Source: an uncultured Acidimicrobiaceae bacterium
GTDB lineage: Bacteria; Actinomycetota; Acidimicrobiia; Acidimicrobiales; RAAP-2
Reading direction: 5' to 3'
Assembly: GCA_937894805.1 (NCBI GenBank)
Contig: CALAYR010000027.1
Span: 1 to 20,475, forward strand
Length of the DNA: 20,475 bases
Of the stretch, positions 14,352 to 20,475 are shown in pieces. Below the pieces are notes generated by a model. The model saw only the letters and a program-made list of their open reading frames with translations. It made no database searches and was not told the origin of the DNA. A program made the position numbers and the translations under genes. The stretch's first letter is position 1, and the number at the start of each line of letters is the position of its first letter.

Positions 14352-16379
14352 TTAGGAAATTTCACCGGTTTCCAGCAGAGAAGCAAAGCCTTCGGCGCTC
14401 ACCACGGGAATTCCCAGTTCGGCCGCCCTGGTGACCTTGCTCGCCCCCGGCGCCTCGCCTACCACCACACAGAACGTCTTCTTGGAAACCGAACCCGGCG
14501 AGGTGCCGCCCCGACTGATGATGGCCGCCTCGGCGCCATCTCGTGAATAGCCCTCCAGCGATCCCGTAACGACGACGGCCTTACCAACGAGCGTTTGGGC
14601 GACAGTGCTGACGACCTCGGGTTCGAGCAACGAGAGCCCACTGGCCGCGAGTCGCTCCAGCAGCGTCCGGTTCTCGGGGTCTTCCATAAACGTGACCACG
14701 CTGGCCGCAATCACCGCCCCCACGCCGTCGACGGCAGCGAGGTCGTCCGACGAAGCGTCAAGCAGTTCCGGCATGGTCGAAAACGTTGCGGCGATACTTC
14801 GCGCCGCGACCGGACCGACGTGACGGATACCTAATCCAATCAGCACACGACTCAGTGGTTGTGCGCGCGAAAGTGCGATGGCTTCCACGAGGGCCGTGGC
14901 GGAGAGTTGGCCCAGGCCTTCGAGCTCTTGCAGCGATTCAATACTCAATGAATAGAGATCGGCCACGTCACGGATCAAGCCTGAGGTCAACAGCTGCACC
15001 ACGCGTTGCTCGCCGAGACCTTCGATATCCATTGCACTACGAGAGGCGAAGTGCACGATCTGCTCACGAGTCTGGGCCGGACAAGCGGGATTAATGCAAT
15101 AGGTGTCGGACTCTTCGCCAGTTCGCTCGAGGACTCCGTGGCACTCGGGACACTCTTGAGGAAAGTGCCACTCTGGGGCTCGCGCTACTCCGGGACTCGG
15201 AACGTGAGCAACCACTTCGGGGATAACGTCGCCGGCCTTGCGGACGATGACGAGGTCGCCAGGTCGAACATCTTTCACTCGAACTTGATCTTGATTATGG
15301 AGAGTCGCCATCGAGACAGTTGACCCCGCTACAACCACCGGTTCCAGAACGGCGTAGGGCGTCGCTCGCCCCGTTCGGCCAATCGACACCTCGATAGCGA
15401 GCAACTTGGTGGTTCGCTCCTCGGGAGGAAGTTTGCGGGCAATCGCCCATCGAGGGGCGCGTGAGGTGGAACCCAGCAGATCGCGATCGGCTAACCGTGT
15501 CGCCTTGATCACCACGCCGTCGATTTCGTAGGGCAGGTCGTGACGATGTGCTTCGAACCAACCGCTGGCCTCCACCATTGCGCGTTCACCCCGTACAAGC
15601 TGCACGGACGGGGCGACCGCAAAGCCAAAACTATCGAGCGCCGCGAGTGCTTGATCGTGACCAGTGATGGACGCCAACTCTTCGTGACCCTCTAAGACCA
15701 CGAGTTGGTAGGCGAGAAATGAGAGGGGGCGGCGGGCGGTGGCGGCGGGATCTTTCTGTCGGAGTGAACCGGCCGCCGTATTGCGGGGATTGGCGAAGAG
15801 GCGCTCTCCCGCCTTAGCCAGCGACACGTTCAACTGGTCGAAGGCCACTTTGTCGATATAGACCTCACCACGAACCTCGAGCTGTCCGGACGATGAAACA
15901 CCTTGCAACCTCGGAGGCACCGTGGCCATGGTGGCCACGTTGGCAGTGACGTCTTCGCCGACCCGGCCATCGCCTCGGGTGGCCGCGACGGAGTATTCAC
16001 CATCGACATAAAGGATTGAAAGCGCCAGTCCGTCGATCTTCGGTTCAATCGAGAACTCGACATCGTCACGTCCGAGTGATTTCACGAGACGCTCGCTCCA
16101 CTCCCGCAACTCTGCCTCGTCAAAGACATTGTCGAGACTGAGCATCGGCTGTCCGTGGTTGACCGGACTAAATGCCGCAGAAGTGGGTGCGCCGACTCGA
16201 AGCGATGGAGAACTCTCAATGACGAGCTCAGGGTGAGCCGCTTCAAGGCCGAGCAGTTCTTTGACTAACTGGTCGTAATCGGCATCGGGAATAACGGGGC
16301 TGTCTTCAATGAAGTACCGTTCCGAATGAAAGGCGATCTGCTCTCGCAGTTCCGCGACTCGCTCGGCCGGTGTGGTCAT
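14352..16379 (-). CDS. ligA: NAD-dependent DNA ligase LigA
   Basis: Seals nicks in replication and repair using NAD+. It has 675 residues, with the full domain order: Ia domain (YxxD-type NAD-binding start, about 1-70), adenylation domain with Lys114 in the EPKIDGLAL motif, OB fold about 320-400, zinc finger with Cys410, 413, 428 and 433, helix-hairpin-helix region about 440-585, and C-terminal BRCT about 595-675 (LVGKAVVVTGSLEGYSRDGAE). Nothing is missing. Its ATG overlaps the mnmA stop by 4 bp (ATGA). Confidence 0.98.
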   Translation of the reverse strand: MTTPAERVAELREQIAFHSERYFIEDSPVIPDADYDQLVKELLGLEAAHPELVIESSPSLRVGAPTSAAFSPVNHGQPMLSLDNVFDEAELREWSERLVKSLGRDDVEFSIEPKIDGLALSILYVDGEYSVAATRGDGRVGEDVTANVATMATVPPRLQGVSSSGQLEVRGEVYIDKVAFDQLNVSLAKAGERLFANPRNTAAGSLRQKDPAATARRPLSFLAYQLVVLEGHEELASITGHDQALAALDSFGFAVAPSVQLVRGERAMVEASGWFEAHRHDLPYEIDGVVIKATRLADRDLLGSTSRAPRWAIARKLPPEERTTKLLAIEVSIGRTGRATPYAVLEPVVVAGSTVSMATLHNQDQVRVKDVRPGDLVIVRKAGDVIPEVVAHVPSPGVARAPEWHFPQECPECHGVLERTGEESDTYCINPACPAQTREQIVHFASRSAMDIEGLGEQRVVQLLTSGLIRDVADLYSLSIESLQELEGLGQLSATALVEAIALSRAQPLSRVLIGLGIRHVGPVAARSIAATFSTMPELLDASSDDLAAVDGVGAVIAASVVTFMEDPENRTLLERLAASGLSLLEPEVVSTVAQTLVGKAVVVTGSLEGYSRDGAEAAIISRGGTSPGSVSKKTFCVVVGEAPGASKVTRAAELGIPVVSAEGFASLLETGEIS

Positions 16380-17434
16380 CGCCCTACCTGAGCAGCACCG
16401 AGCACGTGACGACCGGTTTCGGCGTCGTAGAAGACGACAGACTGACCGGCGGAGACGGGACGAGCAGGCTCATCGAGAATTAGTCGAAGCTCACCGCTGG
16501 TTTCAAGGGTGGCACTCGCGGGGCGGCCGTGCGCACTCCACTGGACCATGACCCGAGTACCAGAGGGAACGTCGTCATAAGCGAAAGTGAGTGAACCGGG
16601 ACGCAGTGCGAGCGCGGAGACCATGATGGCCTCAATGCGGTCGACTTCAACCCGGCGGTTCTTTAAATCAACGGAGGCCACAAATCGACGTTCGCCGTCA
16701 AAGCCTGGGGCGATACCTCGTCGCTGACCGAGCGTCACGAGTTGCGCGGCCGGCACTCGGCCCACGACCTCTTGGGTCACGCGGTCAAAGACTTCGGCCG
16801 AAGTGAGCTCCATCCGCTGACCCAAGAACTCTTCTCGACCGCGACTGGCCTCAATAAAGCAGACATCTTGCGAGTCGGGCTTATTCCACGTGCGCAGATC
16901 GAGTCGTTCAGCGTGAATCCGGACTTCTTCTTTATTCATTCCCCCAATTGGCAGCATGAGGCGCCGCAAGATGGGACCTTGGATGTACCCCAAAACGTAA
17001 CTCTGATCTTTTAGAGGGTCGACGCTGCGCGTCAGCGTAGGGCGCCCATTCCAAAGTTCCACGAGCGCATGGTGTCCAGTAGCGACCGCGTCAAAACCAA
17101 GTCGTTCGGCTCGCTCAAAGAGGAGGTCGAATTTGATGACTCGGTTGCACTCAATGCAGGGGTTCGGCGTGAGGCCGGCGGCGTGATCATCGACAAAGGG
17201 CTTCACGACCGCGGCTTCAAACTCAGATGTGTAGTTGAAAATGTGGTGGTCGATGTCAAGGGAATGGGCCACGCGACGGGCATCGTCGACGTCGGAGACC
17301 GAGCAGCAGCCCGAATCTGATGCGCCACCCCAGAGCTTCAGTGTCGCCCCAACCACATCGTGGCCCGCTTCCTTCAAGAGGGCGGCAGCGACCGACGAGT
17401 CAACCCCTCCACTCATGGCCACCAAAACACGCAT
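16376..17434 (-). CDS. mnmA: tRNA-specific 2-thiouridylase MnmA
   Basis: Puts sulfur on C2 of the wobble uridine (U34) of Lys, Glu and Gln tRNAs through an adenylated intermediate. It is 352 residues. The PP-loop SGGVDSS (8-14) binds ATP. Cys96 in NPCIECNRVIKF and Cys192 in SQDVCFIEA correspond to the sulfur-carrying pair Cys102/Cys199 of the E. coli enzyme. The 4-bp overlap with ligA couples the two. It lies 29 nt after a cysteine desulfurase, which likely supplies its persulfide directly. CAAACT sits exactly 6 nt before the ATG with no Shine-Dalgarno, so a leaderless start is likely. Confidence 0.97.
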   Translation of the reverse strand: MRVLVAMSGGVDSSVAAALLKEAGHDVVGATLKLWGGASDSGCCSVSDVDDARRVAHSLDIDHHIFNYTSEFEAAVVKPFVDDHAAGLTPNPCIECNRVIKFDLLFERAERLGFDAVATGHHALVELWNGRPTLTRSVDPLKDQSYVLGYIQGPILRRLMLPIGGMNKEEVRIHAERLDLRTWNKPDSQDVCFIEASRGREEFLGQRMELTSAEVFDRVTQEVVGRVPAAQLVTLGQRRGIAPGFDGERRFVASVDLKNRRVEVDRIEAIMVSALALRPGSLTFAYDDVPSGTRVMVQWSAHGRPASATLETSGELRLILDEPARPVSAGQSVVFYDAETGRHVLGAAQVGR

Positions 17435-17440
17435 ACTGAC

Positions 17441-17446
17441 AGTTTG
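17441..17446 (-). promoter_or_regulatory. -10-like box before mnmA, leaderless spacing
   Basis: TGG-CAAACT on the minus strand, then 6 nt and the mnmA ATG, within the 29-nt gap after the cysteine desulfurase gene. Shares TG(A/G)CAAACT-N6-ATG with the ilv leader and the aldehyde dehydrogenase. No -35 recognised. Confidence 0.5.
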
Positions 17447-17463
17447 CCAGCCGGCGGTGACCT

Positions 17464-18633
17464 CTACTTCTCTCCGCGGAGACGGTAGACCACGTCCGCA
17501 AACACGGCGATGAGGTGATCGACATCTTCCTTGGTCGTTTCACGGCCCATTGTGAAGCGCAGGGCACCGCGGGCCTTGTCTTCAGGCATCTTCATTGCCT
17601 CTAAGACGTGACTCATTACCGATGCTCCGCTCGAACAACTTGCTCCAGCGGAAGCAGCGATGCCGGCATTATCCAACAAGAACAGCAACTCTTCACTGGC
17701 CAAGCCCTCAACGGTTAGATGGGTACAGCCCGGCACACGGGTCTCTTCGGTCGCTGTAATTGCCACGCCCGGGATGTAGCGAAGTGCCGCTTCGAGGCGG
17801 GCGCGGAGGTCGCCGACTCGCTCATTGACTTCCATGCGCTCACGGTCGACTACGCGACAAGCGGCCGCGAGACCGACGGCGGCAGCCACGTCCACGGTCC
17901 CGCCACGGTGCCCACGCTCCTGACCACCCCCGACTGAAACCGGGTCGAGCTTGATGTCTCGACGCAAAATGAGTGCGCCCGAGTTCACTGGACCACCGAG
18001 CTTGTGCGCCGCGATGGAAATCATGTCGATACTTTCCGTGATTGCCGGTAGGTAGAGCCACGGCGCAGCGGCGACGGCATCGGTATGAGAAATTCCACCG
18101 TCGGGCACTCCGCTCGCGGCGATGCTGCCAACAACGGGCACCGGTTGGTAGATACCCGTTTCGTTGTTGACGGTCATCACGCTCACGATGGCCGTCTTTG
18201 GTCCGACATTTTCCCACAGTGATGTTGAGGTGATTATGCCGAGTTCATCCACATCGAGAAAGCGAACGCGAACATCATCAAATTCGTCGGCAAGTGCCAA
18301 CGCCGTGTTCAGCACGGCGTGATGTTCGGTGGGCGAGATAACAATTTCGCTGATCTCGTGGTGTTTACGATGTTCACGCACGACGCCCGATATCGCGAGG
18401 TGACAAGACTCCGTTCCGCCCCCAGTGAAGATCACTTCGTGAGTGGGTTGACCAACAAAGTTCGCGACGACGTCACGAGCGTCCTCGATGGCGCGACGAG
18501 CAGCCCGGGCCGCACTGTGCATCCCCGAAGGGTTTCCAACCACGCCGTGTTGCCACGGCGCCATGGCCTCGGCAACTTCATCGAGACGCGGGGCGCTGGC
18601 ACCGTGATCGAAGTAGTAGGTCTGCTCACTCAT
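17464..18633 (-). CDS. Cysteine desulfurase (IscS/NifS-like)
   Basis: PLP enzyme that takes sulfur from cysteine as an enzyme-bound persulfide, here likely for MnmA thiolation of tRNA and possibly Fe-S clusters. It is 389 residues. Present: THDxG-like start YFDHGASAPR, His104 (TEHHAV), Asn of VNNETG, Asp185, PLP Lys211 in AAHKLGGP, the nucleophile Cys333 in SAGASCSSGA, and the RFTMGRETT tail motif. Departures from IscS: the Gln that contacts PLP is Ala188 (HTDAVAA) and the Ser two before His-Lys is Ala208 (IAAHK). Fold and position beside mnmA match mycobacterial iscS (Rv3025c), but those two changes make the rate or substrate unsure. The ATG overlaps the aldehyde dehydrogenase stop (ATGA). 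Confidence 0.93.
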   Translation of the reverse strand: MSEQTYYFDHGASAPRLDEVAEAMAPWQHGVVGNPSGMHSAARAARRAIEDARDVVANFVGQPTHEVIFTGGGTESCHLAISGVVREHRKHHEISEIVISPTEHHAVLNTALALADEFDDVRVRFLDVDELGIITSTSLWENVGPKTAIVSVMTVNNETGIYQPVPVVGSIAASGVPDGGISHTDAVAAAPWLYLPAITESIDMISIAAHKLGGPVNSGALILRRDIKLDPVSVGGGQERGHRGGTVDVAAAVGLAAACRVVDRERMEVNERVGDLRARLEAALRYIPGVAITATEETRVPGCTHLTVEGLASEELLFLLDNAGIAASAGASCSSGASVMSHVLEAMKMPEDKARGALRFTMGRETTKEDVDHLIAVFADVVYRLRGEK

Positions 18634-19994
18634 GCTTGGTAGAAGGTTTTCACGTTGACAAACTCCTTGATTCCATACACCGAGAGTTCACGTCCGAATC
18701 CCGAATTCTTGACACCACCAAACGGCAGTTCGGGAGTCGACGCAACCACGGCGTTGGCGAAAACCATACCGGCTTCAATGCCGGAAATTGCGGCGTCAAT
18801 CTCGGCCTGATCAGTCGCCCAGATGGAGCCTCCGAGGCCCCACGGGGTGGCGTTAGCCAGAGCAATCGCCGCCGGCAAATCTGGCACCGTGTGCACTACG
18901 GCCACGGGGCCGAAGAGCTCTTCACAGCCGGCGCGGCTGGCGATATCCACATCCACTAATACCGTGGGAGGGTAGAAAAAGCCTGGTCCGTCCATCGGCG
19001 CACCGCCGGTCAGGGCTCGGGCGCCCTTGTTGATTCCGTCGTTCACTTGAGCAGCCAGGCCGTCGCGTTGCGCGGCGCTCACGAGGGGGCCCACCACGGT
19101 GGAGGGCTCCATGGGATTACCCACAACTACCGCACCCATGGCTTCGACGAAACGAGTGGTGAACTCCTCGGCACGAGAAGCCACCACGATGAAGCGCTTC
19201 GATGCGATGCAGCTCTGTCCGTTGTTTTGAACACGGGCCGTGACCGCAAAGGGGATCACGTCATCAAGATTGGCGGACTCGGCGACGATGAAGGCGTCGG
19301 ACCCACCGAGCTCGAGAACACACTTCTTGAGATTGCGACCGGCGATTTCAGCCACCGATCGACCGGCTCGCTCGGAGCCCGTGAGAGTGACAGCCGCCAC
19401 CCGAGGGTCGGCAATAACTCCTTCGATGTCCTCTACCTCAATGAAGGCATTTTGAAAAACACCCTCAGGAAAGCCGGCACGGCGAAATAGCATGCCGAGA
19501 AATTCGGCACAGGCGGGAACATTCGGCGCGTGCTTCAAAATACCGACGTTGCCGGCCATCACCGTCGGAGCCGCGAATCGCACGGCCTGCCAAAGCGGAA
19601 AGTTCCAGGGCATGATGGCCAGGACGGCACCGATCGGGTCAAAGCGAATCCCTGAAGCGGCGCCACTGGTGGTGATTGCTTCACTCGCCAGCATCGCTTC
19701 GGCGTGCTCGGCGTAGTACCGCATCGTCATGGCGCACTTGGCCACTTCGCCCTTAGCAGCCGCAAACGTCTTGCCCATCTCACGCGACATCATTTCGGCG
19801 ACCACCGGGACTTCGCTCTCCAGGAGTTCCGCTGCACGGTTCATGAGCAAGGCCCGTTCCGAGAAACTGGTCTGGCGCCATGCTTCAAAAGCTCGGCATG
19901 AACGGTCAAGGACGTTCTCAATGCCGGCGGCGTCAAGGGAGGGGTAGGTCGCGATGACTTCACCGGTGGTGGGGTTAGTGGCAACAAAAGGCAT
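18630..19994 (-). CDS. NAD(P)-dependent aldehyde dehydrogenase, succinate-semialdehyde dehydrogenase type
   Basis: Oxidises an aldehyde to the acid, most likely succinate semialdehyde to succinate, which would feed the TCA cycle. It has 454 residues, the short length of the mycobacterial GabD1 group. Catalytic residues are intact: Asn131 in MPWNFPLWQ, Lys154 in LKHAPN, Glu228 in LELGGSDAF and Cys262 in NNGQSCIASKR. EELFGPV and the C-terminal NSGFGRELSVYGIKEFVN motif are typical of this subfamily. CAAACT stands exactly 6 nt before the ATG in the 12-bp gap after the membrane protein gene, so it may have its own leaderless transcript. Other aldehydes cannot be excluded, and no gabT lies in the window. 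Confidence 0.93.
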   Translation of the reverse strand: MPFVATNPTTGEVIATYPSLDAAGIENVLDRSCRAFEAWRQTSFSERALLMNRAAELLESEVPVVAEMMSREMGKTFAAAKGEVAKCAMTMRYYAEHAEAMLASEAITTSGAASGIRFDPIGAVLAIMPWNFPLWQAVRFAAPTVMAGNVGILKHAPNVPACAEFLGMLFRRAGFPEGVFQNAFIEVEDIEGVIADPRVAAVTLTGSERAGRSVAEIAGRNLKKCVLELGGSDAFIVAESANLDDVIPFAVTARVQNNGQSCIASKRFIVVASRAEEFTTRFVEAMGAVVVGNPMEPSTVVGPLVSAAQRDGLAAQVNDGINKGARALTGGAPMDGPGFFYPPTVLVDVDIASRAGCEELFGPVAVVHTVPDLPAAIALANATPWGLGGSIWATDQAEIDAAISGIEAGMVFANAVVASTPELPFGGVKNSGFGRELSVYGIKEFVNVKTFYQA

Positions 19995-20000
19995 AGTGGC

Positions 20001-20006
20001 AGTTTG
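20001..20006 (-). promoter_or_regulatory. -10-like box before the aldehyde dehydrogenase, leaderless spacing
   Basis: GTGACAAACT (20001-20010 on the minus strand) is identical over 10 nt to the sequence before the ilv leader ATG (3578-3587) and, like it, is followed by exactly 6 nt and an ATG. It overlaps the stop codon of the upstream gene. No -35 recognised. Confidence 0.5.
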
Positions 20007-20459
20007 TCACTCGCTGGGGGTTGGCGTATCACCCATGACGGATATGAAGCGTGGCGCGGTCGCACGGACGGCTAGGTAGACACAGACCATCAAGCCCGTG
20101 CTGATCAAGGTCACCGGACGTAGCCCAAAACGGTGAACGAAGAAGCTCTGCGTGAAGGCACCTAGCGGGTAGGCCACCGACATGCTCATGGTGTACAGCG
20201 AAAGGATTCGCGAACGCTCGCCGCCCGGGGCGTGCAGCTGCACAACGGAGTTGAGGCCAGTCAAGGTTCCGATATATGCCGCGCCTACGACGACCATGAC
20301 CGCAACAGCCACGCTCAAGGTGGGACTGATGGCGTAGCCCGCGAGGCCCACAATCATGACGATGAGCGAACCTTCCAAGACCTTGAGGCGAGACGTTCGA
20401 GCCGCCAGCGCGGGCAGCAGGTCGTAGGGGTTCGGGGTGACCGGGCGGTCGAGGGTCAT
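20007..20459 (-). CDS. MFS-type membrane protein, C-terminal part or short form
   Basis: From ATG 20459 there are 150 residues with four predicted helices (about 31-47, 48-70, 86-106, 115-138). The segment GERSRILSLYTMSMSVAYPLGAF and the following FGLRPVTLISTG match the last third of a full MFS permease (helices 9-12), so about 250 residues are missing. The frame stays open to the window edge (20474), so it may simply continue upstream. However, AGGAG (20464-20468) lies 4 nt before this ATG, the same spacing as at ilvC and the dehydrogenase gene, so a real short gene or a split permease is also possible. The transported compound is unknown. Confidence 0.7.
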   Translation of the reverse strand: MTLDRPVTPNPYDLLPALAARTSRLKVLEGSLIVMIVGLAGYAISPTLSVAVAVMVVVGAAYIGTLTGLNSVVQLHAPGGERSRILSLYTMSMSVAYPLGAFTQSFFVHRFGLRPVTLISTGLMVCVYLAVRATAPRFISVMGDTPTPSE

Positions 20460-20475
20460 GGTGCTCCTAACGGAC

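Overview
The window is a dense, moderately high-GC bacterial stretch in which almost every gene lies on the minus strand. Gene order and content point to Actinomycetota. The order cysteine desulfurase - mnmA - ligA - gatC - gatA - gatB - ilvB - ilvN - ilvC is the same, in compressed form, as in mycobacteria (iscS and trmU at Rv3025c-Rv3024c, ligA Rv3014c, gatCAB Rv3012c-Rv3009c, ilvBNC Rv3003c-Rv3001c, from memory). An uncultured Acidimicrobiia-like lineage is my guess; only the phylum is well supported.

Reading in the direction of minus-strand transcription (high to low coordinates): the window opens inside, or at, a short MFS-type membrane protein (20007-20459). A succinate-semialdehyde-type aldehyde dehydrogenase, a cysteine desulfurase, MnmA and LigA follow, with ATGA overlaps at two of the junctions. 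Next come a PASTA-domain protein whose kinase domain has lost its catalytic residues, a 94-residue HIT-like protein overlapping it by 4 bp, an MFE-2-like short-chain dehydrogenase and a 14-TM-type MFS transporter. A plus-strand SCP2-domain gene overlaps the transporter tail to tail. Its divergent partner, an alpha/beta hydrolase, heads the gatC-gatA-gatB operon (4-bp overlaps throughout). ilvD, then ilvB-ilvN-ilvC, close the block and end at a strong hairpin at 103-125. The first 86 bases hold the end of a converging plus-strand membrane protein gene.

Functionally there are three core groups. IlvD, IlvBN and IlvC give four of the steps to valine/isoleucine (the transaminase is absent). GatCAB makes Gln-tRNA(Gln)/Asn-tRNA(Asn). 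Cysteine desulfurase plus MnmA make 2-thiouridine at tRNA U34. Between ligA and gatC sits an accessory segment of signalling-like and lipid-related genes.

The best regulatory find is a complete transcription attenuator in front of ilvB. It has a 16-codon leader peptide (MTNRGPVLVVVGVGQR) with five Val and one Leu codons, a hand-folded antiterminator and a perfect 9-bp terminator followed by a U tract. The leader peptide, ilvD, mnmA, the aldehyde dehydrogenase and the MFS transporter all show the same element, (C/T)AAACT-N6-start codon. This looks like a -10 box placed for leaderless transcription and is a recurring local signature. No tRNA, rRNA, CRISPR array, IS element or prophage was seen, and no gene-free stretch exceeds 300 bases; the longest is the attenuator region (3450-3609).
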